Source: Agrostemma githago
Taxonomy: Eukaryota > Streptophyta > Magnoliopsida > Caryophyllales > Caryophyllaceae
Assembly: GCA_958450325.1 (NCBI GenBank)
Contig: OY288245.1
Location: 63,599,441-63,663,440 of the forward strand
Direction of reading: 5' to 3'
DNA: 64,000 nt
Shown: positions 11,348-22,579 of the stretch, one piece after another
Numbering within the stretch: the first letter of the stretch is position 1
Layout of the letters: each line of letters begins with the position of its first letter
Position numbers and translations under genes: made by a program
The notes under the pieces: generated by a model
Told to the model about the DNA's origin: nothing
Database searches by the model: none
Seen by the model: only the letters and a program-made list of their open reading frames with translations

Positions 11348-12504
11348 TTATTTAAACTGAAAGAAAATTAAAATGCATAAAATTTACGGAGAATAGCGGA
11401 ATACACTTAAACAACAATGCTAAATCACCAATTTCACATAACCTTGAGTGCTTTCCGCAAGTTTATCCGATTTTTCTGGCCGTTCTCCCGATTTTCTGCA
11501 ATCTGAACCTCTTGCTCATCCAGGAAACTCTTTTCTTTCTCCAATTCAAAATCTTCAAATACACGAAACAAATATCAAAAGTAAAATTATGATTCCCTAA
11601 ATTAAGCCCTAGCTCAATGATCAAGCTACCTATTTACTAACCTATAGTGGAATTAGGTTAAAATTCATCCAAAACATGAAGACAATTAACAAACCTTTCC
11701 GAGAAGCTGCCGTCGAGGTCGATTTATTGCGCTTGAGTACGCCTTGCGGGACCTCCATCAACGAACCTGAATATGAGATGTTGAATTAGGTTCATTTCAA
11801 TTGGAATTGAGATAATTGTGATCGGGTTAAAGATTGTCAGTTAGTTAGAAATGATGTAAGTACTTTGCTTAATCAAATTAGAAAGTATACCTATAGTTTC
11901 CTCCATAAGCTTGAATTGAAATTCATGAAAACTGCACCAAATCAACACCGGATAATCAAATAATCAATCAAACAATAATTGATTAAACAAAAGTCAAAAT
12001 CGACAATGCACAGTGAATTGATTATATTACAAAATCAAAATCGATTATACCTTCAAGAGAAGATCGTGAGAGGAGACATAAAGCACAAAAAGGACGAAAA
12101 CAATAAGAATCGGAAAGGGAGGCTGACCCTGGCATTCAAAACGTTGAGAGCATTGTGAGCATGAGCTTCATCCCCAAATGTCACAAATCAAAACCTTTTT
12201 GTCCTTCCCGTCTTATGATCCATCACTAACATTGTTGTCACCATTAATAACAACAACGACAACCTCAATCATCAACCAAAAAAAGGGAATTTATTAGTGG
12301 AGTACCTTGTTTAACATCACCAAATGGTGAGAACAGTAGGTGGATTTCTTCATGAGAGGTATAAAATGAAAGTCCTGTGAAATAATGGGAAAAGGAGATG
12401 AATATGAAATTGATTGAGAAAGAGAATAGAGAATAGGATACTTACTGCTTACAAACAGGTGAGAGGTGAATCTGACAGGAGTAGTTGCCAACTGGGGCTG
12501 CCAT
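11348..12504 (-). CDS. Candidate small multi-exon gene, product unknown
   Basis: Reading the minus strand by eye, a set of exons joins in phase: 12504-12446 (starts MAAPVGNYSCQIHLSPVC, donor GTAAGT), 11931-11891 (donor GTATAC), 11766-11695 (donor GTTTGT), 11552-11443 (donor GTTATG), and a short last exon ending in TAA at 11348-11350. Acceptors end in GCAG, TTCAG, TGAAG and TTTCAG. The four main exons total 282 bases, a multiple of three. The result is a basic, charged protein of about 96 residues whose fourth exon looks helical (FELEKEKSFLDEQEVQ onward). A shorter model starts at the ATG at 11906, with a 5' untranslated exon ending at 12051. I recognise no domain. Conserved phase across three introns is the main support. 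Confidence 0.4.
12128..12227 (-). pseudogene. RRM-type RNA-binding domain fragment, broken
   Basis: Read on the minus strand, one frame gives MDHKTGRTKRF, a stop, then FVTFGDEAHAHNALNVLNAR. This matches the second half of an RNA-recognition motif: the basic loop, the RNP1 octamer (usually K-G-F-G-F-V-x-F) and the following helix. The second glycine position of RNP1 is a TGA at 12188-12190, and the first is Arg. No RNP2 or second RRM is visible nearby. It lies inside the first intron of the candidate gene at 11348-12504, so it may be a captured or retroposed piece. Confidence 0.5.
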
Positions 12505-12926
12505 TATAATGAAAAGCATTCAAACTTAACACAAAGTCCCACACACATTTAACACAAATTTACGAAGATTGATTAATAAATAATATACGGAGTAATTGAA
12601 ATAGGGGGAAACGAAATATAGGACGCAAAGAAACAGATTGATGAGGGAGGCCTGATATTGAGCAGAAGAAGTAGCAAAAGTGTCCGTAGAGGTAAAAAGT
12701 TGAGAAATGTATGTAGTTGTTAATTGCCCCGACCACGCACCTGTCTTTTATAAAAATATAAGAATATTATACAATCGAGTTATGGAAGGACTATTTGTAT
12801 GTGGGGTAATAGAGAAAGAACGTATCGCTGTACTGAAAATCGCAGGCAGAATCATGGACCACCAACCTACCGCCTCCTTCATGGACCCTACCAACAACAA
12901 CCGCCGCGCCCACCTCCGCACCACCC

Positions 12927-13055
12927 ATGGACCCTCTAAAATCCCCCCTCTACTCCCGCGCCACTGACTCCGAGTCTCCGACTCCCCACCCCGCCACCAC
13001 CCAGACCACCACCAAGATCCGTCTCATGTGCAGATATGGCAGACACATAGTATGA
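12927..13055 (+). pseudogene. N-terminal fragment of a plant PB1-domain protein
   Basis: The 42-residue frame starts MDPLKSPLYSRATDSESPTP, a Pro/Thr/Ser-rich leader, and reaches KIRLMCRYGRHIV before a TGA at 13053. Plant PB1-domain proteins typically begin this way, with K-[IL]-R-[FL]-M-C-S-Y-G-G-x-I-x-P as the first PB1 strand. Here Ser and Gly are replaced by Arg, and the rest of the PB1 fold is absent. A second overlapping frame from 12854 covers the Pro/Asn-rich leader, so a frameshift may be present. It is likely a truncated gene copy. Confidence 0.5.
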
Positions 13056-14547
13056 TCCTTCCCTCACCTTTTTAAAACTTGGTAAAATACCTTAATCTAA
13101 ACCCTAATTTAATACTTCTCGATAGTGTATTTCGGTCGTCGGTTTTGTGGTCCGTCATTCTTTGTTGTTTGATATAGGGGAGTTTGAGAGAAATTTCTGG
13201 AGCAAGGAAAGAAATTAGAATATAGGGGAAATTAAAGAATAAATTTTTTTTACAGGATATGAAGAAAGGGAGAAGGGGAAGAGATTTGAGGAAGGCAGTT
13301 TTTTTTTGAGGACGAATGCAATTTGGCAGTTTCAAACTTTCAATGTACGTGGTTGCCTGGTTTCTATTCTTTACAACTTAACTGCCCATATTCTACCTGT
13401 GACGGTTGTGTCGATGTCAGTGCCAAGTCAGATACACGTCAAAGCCACATCACCTGCCTACGTGGGTTAATGTGAGGGCTTGAAATTCTTCAGCATCTAT
13501 ATAATCTATATAATAATATTAAAAGTCAAGATGAGCATCTCTTGAGCGCCACATGGCACAAGCTAACAATCCCATAATTGCTATTTGCTTCTCTTATAAG
13601 CTAGGAAATGAATTCATGCATTCTTAATGTTACTTCAATCAATGCACTTTGTTAAAAATCCAAATGATTCAATTTACTTTGTTAAAATTTGGTCACAATT
13701 TTATTTTTCGTCTTCCCCTCATAAATTCGGATGGGTATGAGCTTTATAGGACTCACAACAACTCGGATATTTATATGTCTCCATTTTTTTCCATTTTAAT
13801 TTCTTTGGTGCCTGCTTTATTCAACACAAATTTGACGGTTACAAAAATGATTAATGTTAGCAGACCACAAATCATTTTGTGACTACATTTGGATTGAGTA
13901 TTAAAAAAACACAAAAACTCATATGAGATGGTCTTACAATAACGTTATCGTGAGACCTCTCACATAAGTACTAATTGAAAAAAATTTATTCATTTTGTTT
14001 TGTGTTGGAAGATGATTTGCTATTGATCTTTAATGAAAATGATAAGTACTAGCAAGTTGAGTTTTATAAGGTCGGAATAATAATATGTATAATCATTAAT
14101 CTTCGTATGCTTTGAACTTTAAGGTGATTTATTTTGGAATACGTAATCTATGTAAATTAAACTTTCAAGATAGAAACAAACAACTATATGTATACAATTT
14201 GTGAGTTTTAGATAGCTCACATCTTATCAAATATGATGATCAATATTCATTTGCATGAAGGTGTATTGTGTACACAACTTTTAAAAGATTAAATAAAATG
14301 TTGTCTCTAGTGTCTTTTTTAGACAATTTGTTTTAAGGGAATTTGTGTTTTTTTATCATTGTCTTTATTTTTTTTTGTCAAAATAAATTTAATTGTTCTT
14401 TCTATTAGTTATCTCTAACAAGTTACTCTAGATGACCACCTCAGTAATTTTATATTATGTTAAAAAAAACTCTCGATAACGGTACCAATACTCCATGCAC
14501 CAGTCATCCACCCTACCCATGTCGTATTCGACTATTATTATTATATA

Positions 14548-14638
14548 CTCCCTCCGTATCTACATGTTCGTCCACTTTCATTATAATATTCCACCCATAT
14601 ATTAAACAAAGTGGACGAACATATAGATACGGAGGAAG
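14548..14638. mobile_element. Stowaway MITE (91 bp) with TA duplication
   Basis: CTCCCTCCGTATCTACATG at the left is mirrored by CATATAGATACGGAGGAAG at the right, and the inverted repeat extends through GTTCGTCCACTTT. TA flanks both ends (14546-14547 and 14639-14640), as expected for Tc1/mariner-mobilised Stowaway elements. It can fold into an almost perfect hairpin. Confidence 0.85.
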
Positions 14639-14861
14639 TATCTTAATAATTACTCCGTTTAATTTATTTATTTAACTTTTATATTTTTTTATAGTTTTAA
14701 TGAGTGATAATGAAATGACTTTTTTGTTAAAGAAAAAATACAACATAATATTTAAACAACTCCGCGAATATCGCGGACAACAAAACTAGTTAATATACAA
14801 GAGATCAAACACCATGTGCCATGAGGTGGCACAATGGTGATCCACATTTCACATTAAGTCC

Positions 14862-15030
14862 ATTTTTTTTATACAATTTTCTTTTCCCAGTGTGAACACA
14901 ATTGTATAAGCATCCAAAGTAATTCCAATAGTTTGCTCAAAATCTCCTCCAAAAACGACGACACCAGGAATCGAATCCGCCCCCTCCAAGATCTATCCCA
15001 CAAATGCAAACCACTAAGGCAAGACATCAA
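14862..15030 (-). mobile_element. Putative tRNA-derived SINE
   Basis: On the minus strand an A-box-like TTGCCTTAGTGG (15011-15022) is followed about 30 bp later by a B-box-like GGATTCGATTCC (within 14965-14981). That is the RNA polymerase III promoter spacing of a tRNA gene or tRNA-derived SINE. The unit ends in an A-rich run (T run at 14863-14870 on the plus strand). I could not find a clean target duplication, and no tRNA cloverleaf is complete. Confidence 0.45.
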
Positions 15031-16567
15031 TCTATGAAAAATTTGTAGAAAAAAAATATAGTAGCCTTTTACGAAGAAAAAACAGGGCAAACGCAGTTCA
15101 CGAAGCATTCATTCATCTTAACTGCTCTCCATAATTACTGTTCTTGATCTACTAAATCCTTCATTGATACACTTCAACATTTCACGAAGCAGCTTCCTAC
15201 AACTGTCAATTCATCATTCAATTCATCCTTCTCGAAAATGCATTTCCAAATTAATCGATCTTAGTAATTGTTATTCTTCATCAATACCCTATGTTATTAT
15301 CTGTAATCCCTCTCGAAAATAGTTCATAGGCCATCAATATCTGCCTCTTCGTTTCTTTCATTTGTGTTTCACACACATCTAATCGTAGTCTTTATATCTT
15401 CGGTGAATCGTTTCACGATGTTCACATTCGAATTTTCTTTCGTTTCAATAGCACTCCACTCATATCGTTCCCACACAAAAACAAAACAATTATTATCAAC
15501 TCAAGCAAAAAACAATGTTTACTGAAGACGAAGAAGAAATGGAAGCAATTAATAAAGTTTATAGAAGGATCAAGCAAGAGGTAACAGAGTTGTGAAAGGT
15601 GTCTCATGGCCTTCAAGCTCCGGGTGTCTTAACCTTGTCGACCGCCGACTCAAACAACAGTCGTCTCAAAGCAAACACATATACAATGTAGAGATACATC
15701 AATTATAGTATATAGTTATATACACATACTGCCTCAATCCCACTATACTCTGAAATCTCTGTAAAACTCGATTCAAGAGTGGGGGCAATTCAAGGAAATG
15801 ATAAAATATGACCAGGGTCGGTCACTTGTGTTGAACACCTGAATCACCAGAAAACCGATCGGGAACGGCTACCGATCGGGACGGCCACCTAGATCGAGGA
15901 ACGATAGACTCGGGTCGTCCACCGACCTAGCATGTTGAGTCGACCACCTGAGCCGGCGCCGCCATAGTACATTCGAGTCGACATCGACCTCGGGAAATAA
16001 AACATGTGAGTCGGACTCCGGGAAGCGTTATTTCTGCTAGTCAAAATGAAGCATTCCACTTTGATTGAAGCACGACCTAAAGGAATCGTCATCTCGTCGG
16101 CCACCCTGTACCTGAATGGCCTCAACCTCAAAAAACGATGGAAGTAATGATAAAAGTACAATTTGTGAAGAAAAGTTGTTTCAACAACAGAATCAATGTC
16201 GTCCCGATATAAATATCTCGGCGTCGGTCCCGGGAATCGGCTTGATTGGAGGAAGATAGAAGATGAGCCAAAGGGGGAGAGATGTCATATACTCATATGC
16301 TTAGTATATGACCATGATTTTGACTATATGAGGAGAAGCATGGTATATGAGAACCATAACAAATAAGAATTGGTGGCGACATGATTAGTGAAGAAGAACA
16401 ACTTTATTTAATTTTAGAGAAATAAAGCAAATGGATGCAGGAACATGGCGTCAGCCGTCATTCACCAAAAGGAAATAGTTGTTCACAAATGGTTTGCCTA
16501 TTTTCAAGGCAAGTGATTAGAGTATTGTGAAATCTTTTTTTTTACGTACGTGGGAGTTTAGCATAAG

Positions 16568-18871
16568 TGTGGACATGACATAGGTCCACCCCGACGCGGC
16601 CACGCGTGGGTTTGGGGAGGCGAATGAATCTCCATATGAGAATGGATCGAATTGAAATTTAAATCGAAGTTGGAGTCGCCACCGAACATTGTGGGAGTTC
16701 GGGCCCGTTCGAACCCACTCTATGTCGTAGTGGGTCGTGTACAAAATACGGCCCATTTCCGATGTCAGAGTTTATTGGGTTCGTCCCTTTGCATTTGATA
16801 CCGATACCGACTTGATCGGATACCGTGTTTTGAATGACTCTCGTTGCCAATGGTTTCGGACATCCGGAAACCGAGGTTCTGAGTAAGGGGTGAGGGTACG
16901 TGTTGGGAAGTTCACAAAGAACACCCAACCCCGCCCGCACATTAGCGACCTCTACTAAGATATCGTTTGATTTTTGAATACGCGCGTTAGTAATACGATG
17001 AATGTTATGCAAACATTGTTTTCCTAAACATGCGAGGAATTGAACGGGTTGCTAAGTCGGTTTAATGCATGAAAATTAACGTCATAGTTGAATTTAGCAT
17101 GTGATATTCGTTTTAGTATAATAAAACAAACGATGAAAATGAATGAATTTGCTACAAAGGACGAACAAATGTGTTAGTAACGATTGAATAATACAATATG
17201 AATACGATAATATGCATGACTTTGAAAATGTTTATGACACGTGATGGATTAGACACGTGTTTGACCGAGGTCGAAAAATATTAGTCGAAATCTGAAAATA
17301 TGCCGAGAAAGCCGCTTTTTTATGTAAGAAACGATGTAAAATAAAAAAGAGAAACGAGAAAAACGCAAAAAAAAAAAGGACTCGGTTTCAGGCCCTCGCG
17401 CGAGTCGCCTGGGAGGGGCACGACTCGCGTGGGAGGCTGTCTCGGCTCGGGTTTTTCGAAAATCGTTAATTTTTATAAATCGCGTACAAATATGGATTAA
17501 TTTATACTCGATTTATATTTTCATATTCGTCGTATTAAATATTCGATTATGAAATCGATATCAAATATTCGGAATGATTTTTAGAAAAAGTTATTATAAA
17601 ATTGTTTTGGAAAGAAGTTGAACGAAAAGAAAAAAAAAAGAATGTTAATTCTCTCCGCGTTAAAATCGTCGTATTTTGTAAAAAAAAAAAAGATGTAACG
17701 ATTTTTTAGCATCAATGAGATTTAATTTAGTTCTTGTTAGATACGATATTCGATTAGAGAATCGGTATCGTATTTTAAGAACGTTTTGTTTTATAAAAAT
17801 AGTTTTGTCGTATCGATATTAGAAATAAATAAATAAAACGACGAACGACCCGTAATAAAAAAAATCGACCGACGACGAAAAAAGGAAAAAAAGACGAGGA
17901 GGAGGAGAAGAGAGAAGAGAGAAGAGAGAAATCGGGTTTGATTTTGCACCCTCAACCTACATGCTTTGTGTACTCGGATCGGGGCTCGTCAGAATGTGGC
18001 TAGGGCACGGGGGCGTCGAGTTAATGTCAGTGAGTTATGGTGGTTTGGTTTGGACGTGTAAGGTGGGGCGAGGTGGCCGGTTTCATCGGGTGAGCTCGGC
18101 GTAGTCTCGTGTTATATCGGTTTCTCGATGCTAGGTGTTTGGGTGTATGTATTTTTGTGTTGATGATAATTGATCTGTAAAAAGTACCGTATGATGAATT
18201 GATGTATGAAAAGTGTTGATGATAATTGATGTATGAAAAGTGTTGTTTTTCGAATCTTAGATGTTGTTAGATGTGTTGTGCAAGGGGCCTATTTATAGGG
18301 AAGTTCCCGACCTCGGCTAGGAGAGGTAGTTGGATAGGAAATGTAAGAAGCTGAGAATAACGAGAATTCCGTTTGCTTGGCGGAGAAGAAACGTACCTCG
18401 ACTGAAAGTAGGCTGCTCGGCCGAGTATTTGAAGCTCGGTCGAGTGTTTGATTCGATATTCGGGTAGAATTCCTACTTGAGATCGAATTCCATCCTTAAA
18501 CGGATTTGTTTAATATTTTGTGAAGCCAATTTTTTGTAGTGTTTGAGCTCGAATCAGCCACGTGAGGTGTCACGGCTCGTCCGTGTGTCTCGAGAATATC
18601 TTCGACCGGGTTTTGACTCGGTCGCTAAAAGACGGTTTTGCCCCTGGTGCCGGATTCGACCCAAATTAGTCTTATTTGACTCGAAACGACCTACTGGGCC
18701 GGATTTTAAGGTTGGTTTTGTGAGATTTGTACTCCGTAAAAAGCCCAAGCCAAATGCCAATGATTTTGAGCCCGTTTTCGAGTATATTAAAGCACGTTTG
18801 CGTCCGATCATCATCGGGTGTTTGTCGGAAACTGCTATAGACACCTGACAGTCAAAATGTGGGTGTCTACA
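16568..18871 (-). repeat. 3' LTR of element B (2304 bp)
   Basis: Same termini as the 5' copy (TGTAGACAC...GTCCACA on the minus strand). It is slightly longer than the 5' LTR, partly because the latter lacks about 30 bp near 33115 (GAATTTAGCATGTG and neighbours). A TATA box and the CTCGGCCGAG/CTCGGTCGAG pair are present at about 18288-18298 and 18417-18448. Confidence 0.93.
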
Positions 18872-18887
18872 GAGCCCCCACTCTGAC
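18872..18887 (-). other. Polypurine tract of element B
   Basis: On the minus strand this is GTCAGAGTGGGGGCTC, directly next to the 3' LTR. Confidence 0.85.
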
Positions 18888-19361
18888 TGAGGCTTGGACA
18901 GGGCGAAAGTCAGAGTAGCTACCAGGTCAATCAAAGATTAAGACCTGGTAGACTTCCGGTCGGGTCGTTTATAGTCCAGTAGACTTGCGTAAAAGGGCTC
19001 GCCAGCCATAAGTTGGAAATCATACCTGAGCTGATGATGATAACTCCGTGGGCAATCGGACTTGTCGTATAAGTCTTGGGTGCGCCAATATGTGGGCCCA
19101 TCCCGTTAAATGCCGTTGGGGAGTTAGTTGTACGGTCTTGCTTGAGTCGTCCTGTACATGATTTATGCAAAGTTTTGCATATAACATTTGTATGAGAAAT
19201 GACTCGTGCTGGGGGAATAAAATTTTGAAGAGGATTTGAATTTTTGAATTTGAAAGATTTTTGAAAATTAAAGTATTTTGACTCCGAAAAGGAATAGGAA
19301 TGCTCGGGATGAGTTAGCTAGATCCTAGGATAAGGCATGTATGCTAAATCCGGTTTTATGC

Positions 19362-19369
19362 TATAAATA
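19362..19369 (+). promoter_or_regulatory. TATA box of the antisense accessory gene
   Basis: TATAAATA lies about 100 bp upstream of the ATG at 19465. A CT-rich leader (CCCTTCTTCCTTTAAAG region) fills the gap. It is independent of the LTR promoters and points the other way. Confidence 0.55.
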
Positions 19370-19464
19370 CCCTCTCCTTGCTCATAATTTATTCATAATT
19401 CCCACAATTCCCTTCTTCCTTTAAAGAAAAACAAGCCCTTATTCTTCCTTTTAGAAATCCAATC

Positions 19465-21169
19465 ATGGGAATCGACCGACTAATTGGAATGCTGCAAGAT
19501 TGGTCCCGATATTTCAGAGACGCAGATAAAGTTATTCTGAATCAGAATGGTGTCACCCAGTTATTCACGATCCGCCAGATGCAAGTAGACCGTCACTTTT
19601 TGGATGCTTGCTTGTCCTATTGGGACGATACTTATCATGTTTTTGGCTTTCCTCGAGGCAAAATCTGCCCTATTCCCGAAGAAATTGCTGCCGTAGGAGG
19701 GTGGAATCCCATACTTCGCCCTGCTATCCCGTTCTCAATTCATGATCCGAGGAGGAAATTACGGGAATTTTTAGGGCTTTCCCATATGGAGGTATCTCGC
19801 ATGCTGGAAGGAGATACAGTTTCCTTGATTGATTTGGCCGAAAAATTCATGAATCCACACGACGTCCGGGTCAGGCCGGTTCACAACCGTATGGCCTTTG
19901 CTTTTTGTATGCTCCATGTTTATGCTTTCGAAGGCCATATGGATCTTTTGTCTTGTATGGGCCATGTCCGACTCTTCACAGTGGTTGATTTAATGGAGAC
20001 GGAGCATAGCCCGGCTTGGCTGATCACAGGAGAAATTATCCAGGGTTTGGATAATCGTAAAAGGGATTCGTCGATTCAGCTGACTGGAAGTACCTGTCTT
20101 CTACAGGTGCCTTGATTTTTTGCGATTTTTCGCAATTTTGATTTTTTTTGCAATTTCCGATTTTTTCATTTTTTCGATTTTCTCACGGTTTCCGTGGTTT
20201 TCTTCGATTTTTCCGTTTTTCTCGGTTTTTCTCGATTTTTGAGATTTTTTTTTTTTTTGACTTTTCGCGATTTTTTGATTTTTCAGCTTTGGCTATTTGA
20301 GAGGCTATCGATCCTGGATCCTCCCCTTGACGTAAGCCGATATCGTCCGAATCAAGTGATGACGAGGAGACGGACTGTTGACTTTTCTCGTCTCAAAATA
20401 CTGGGACGAGTTGCTGTCTTTCCATGGAGGCCCATTGATTCGCTGGACCGTACCCTGGTGGCCTATTTATGTCTGGGCCGGTTTAGAATCGAGGGATAGG
20501 GCCCGATATCAATTGATCCTATCTTTTAGGCAGACAATTCATCTCTACCCCAATCGCATACTTAGGCAATATGGTCGGGCCCAAAGAATCCCAGAAATCG
20601 AGGCGGTCGTGAGTGAATCTACTCAGCTAACGGACGTAATGTGCGATACCTGGATGCAAAGGTGGTATACTCGGGCTACTTGGCCCGTTTCCAAGACTCT
20701 TCACTCGGTTTGGGTATCGACTTCTTATGTGAAGTGGACAAAAGCAAATTCCGCTAAAGCCCGTGCTGCTTTGAAGACCGACGAAGCCTTTGACTTGCTG
20801 CGCCGAGAACAAGCTAAAGATAATCGAGGCTTCTTCGATGATGGCGACACCTCAGGCCAGAAAGGGAAAACTAGGACTCAGACTGAAGGGTCCAGTACTA
20901 AAGGTGGATGGGGGAAAGTGAGCCCCCAGACGGACTTGGAAAGGAGACTCGGCCCAAGACTGGCGGTTAAGGACCGACTTGGTCCACGCGACAGACTTCC
21001 CGAACATGTACCGGCTCGGCTTGGGCTAGTGACGATAGCAGAAAATCCGTTGTCAAGGAAACGGGTTCGGACTAAAGAGGTTCCCTTAGTGATACGGGAA
21101 CGTTCGCCCCGCCCCGTTGGCCTCGGGCTCCGCGCGACCCAAAGACAAAGGGAAGCGGAAAATGTATGA
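19465..21169 (+). pseudogene. Antisense accessory gene of Tat element (plant-mobile-domain/DUF7745-like)
   Basis: Exon 1 (19465-20106) encodes 214 residues starting MGIDRLIGMLQDW, with FLDACLSYWDDTYHVFGFPRGKICPIPEEI at about residues 51-80. This resembles the retrotransposon-associated plant-mobile-domain/DUF7745 proteins (F-W-D-x-x-Y-x-x-F, then C-P-T-x-E-E). A 180-bp T-rich intron is inferred (donor CAG|GTGCCT at 20107, acceptor TTTTTCAG ending 20286); it keeps phase 0 and resumes LWLFERLSILDPP. The frame then shifts near 20378 and continues to 21169 with IRWTVPWWPI and a basic, Arg-rich C terminus. Its job is unknown. Its place between pol and the 3' LTR, on the opposite strand, matches the extra ORFs reported in Tat elements. 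The frameshift makes this copy a pseudogene. Confidence 0.6.
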
Positions 21170-21262
21170 CCAGTAGTCTCCTAGATTTTATTATTTAAGT
21201 ACTACTATTATTTTCGTGGTGTGATTTTTGTTGTTTTTTTTTTTTGCGTGAGGCATTTTTTG

Positions 21263-21274
21263 AATAATAATAAA
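21263..21274 (+). terminator. Candidate poly(A) signal of the accessory gene
   Basis: AATAATAATAAA lies about 95 bp after the accessory stop codon, following a T-rich stretch, in plus orientation. Confidence 0.35.
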
Positions 21275-21537
21275 AGACATATTAGTGACAAACCGTTCCC
21301 GTCTTTTCGTTATTGCAGTGGTTGTACTCTTTTGAGGGGTTGCCTACGTATCCACGATTAGTGGAATCAAACCAACCGTAGTTCAGACATAGATTGTTTT
21401 GCAATTTTTGAAATACATCAAGACTATTAGTTCGAGATGTGCGACAGTAGGATAAGTAATCCTAACTTATTGACTTGCTTAGTTTTTGAAAATCTATAAA
21501 AAGACAATTTTTTTAGCAAATTGCATTGACATAAGTC

Positions 21538-22411
21538 TTAGGAGTAGTATCGTTTTAGCTGGTCCAAGTTGGTTGGGTTGACGAATTCGTTCCCGTCCAA
21601 GTTCGTCAGCATTACAGCTCCTCCTGATAAAACCTTCTTTACTAGATACGGTCCGGCCCAGTTGGGTTTGAATCTTCCCCTTGGGTCGACTGGTAGCAAA
21701 GCCCGGACAGACTTTAGGACTAGATCCCCTTCTTTAATATTTCTGGGCCTAACCCTTTTGTTGAAAGCCCGTTGTATCCTTTTTTGGTATATCTGGATAT
21801 TCTTAAGGGCTCGGGATCGTCGTTCGTCCAAGAGAATCAACGAATCGTATCGGGCTTGGACCCAATCTGCTTCAGGTACCTGACTTTCGAGTAGAATCCT
21901 TACCTCGAGCTCGACTGGTTGGACCCAATCTCATATGTCAGATAATATGGAGTTGCTCCGGTTGCGGTGCGGATTGATGTCCGGTACCCCCATAAGGCAA
22001 AAGGGATTTTGTCGGGACAATCCCGGTAATTATCAGCCATCTTTTTAAGTATGGTGACAATTGTTTTATTTGCTGCCTCTACCGCTCCATTTGTCTGGGG
22101 ACGGTAAGGCGAAGATGTATGCCTTTGAATTTTGTATTTTTCCAGCAAAGTAGCGGTTTCAGCTTGGAAATGGGTCCCGTGATCACTAATGAACTCGTGC
22201 GGGATCCCGTATCGGCATATAATTTTATCTTAGATAAATTTTGCCACGTGCTTGGCGTTCAAGACACGATACGACTCGGCTTCGACCCATTTAGTAAAAT
22301 AGTCAATAGCCACTAGAATGAAACAGTATCCCCCCGTCCTGGAAGGGTTCACCTTCCCGATTATATCAATTCCCCATGTCGAGAATGGCCATGGTGATGT
22401 CATAGTATATA
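21538..22411 (-). pseudogene. Element B integrase, catalytic core and C terminus
   Basis: Minus-strand pieces read MTSPWPFSTWGIDIIGKV (first catalytic Asp), YFTKWVEAE, then a premature TAA at 22230-22232, ISDHGT (second Asp) and SSPYRPQTNGAVEAANKTI (catalytic Glu in the GxVEAANK motif). A frameshift near 21910 separates this from the end piece at 21538-21840, which carries FKPNWAGPYLVKKV, the GPY/F-type C-terminal module. The order and motifs are those of Tat integrases. Expression of an intact protein is impossible from this copy. Confidence 0.85.
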
Positions 22412-22577
22412 CTCCCTCCGTTTCTATGATTTCTTCCACCTTAAAAGTGGCACATTTCTTAAGAAAAACAATAAAATAAGTAAAAGTAGAGAGGGAGTAA
22501 AGTAAGTGGGCCACCTAGGTAAGAGAGAAGTGTGATAGAAAAGAGGAAAGTGGAAGATATCAAAGAAATAGAGGGAG
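22412..22577. mobile_element. Stowaway MITE (166 bp) in integrase
   Basis: CTCCCTCCGTTTCTATGATT at the left is mirrored by AAAGAAATAGAGGGAG at the right, flanked by TA on both sides (22410-22411 and 22578-22579). It splits integrase between the zinc-binding region (ending HMPSS) and TMTSPWPFSTWG. Confidence 0.9.
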
Positions 22578-22579
22578 TA

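Larger units (their letters stand above)
6905..16562. other. AT-rich intergenic stretch with decayed repeats
   Basis: Apart from the features listed separately inside it, I see no retroelement domains. Blocks at about 6905-7000 and 8515-8600 are diverged copies of each other, as are 7085-7150 and 7995-8050, so an old AT-rich repeat is present twice. The frame at 9042-9458 is Asn/Thr-rich low complexity, not a gene. The stretch 15640-16562 shows nothing recognisable. The sequence GTTTAGC before 16563 and ATGCTTTT after 34852 were adjacent before element B inserted. Confidence 0.5.

Noticed and set aside
14965..15022. Considered as a functional tRNA gene
   Set aside because: No acceptor stem pairing or anticodon arm could be built around the A and B boxes.
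15514..15597. Short acidic frame (MFTEDEEEMEAINKVYRR) with a possible donor
   Set aside because: Too short, no partner exon or known family found.
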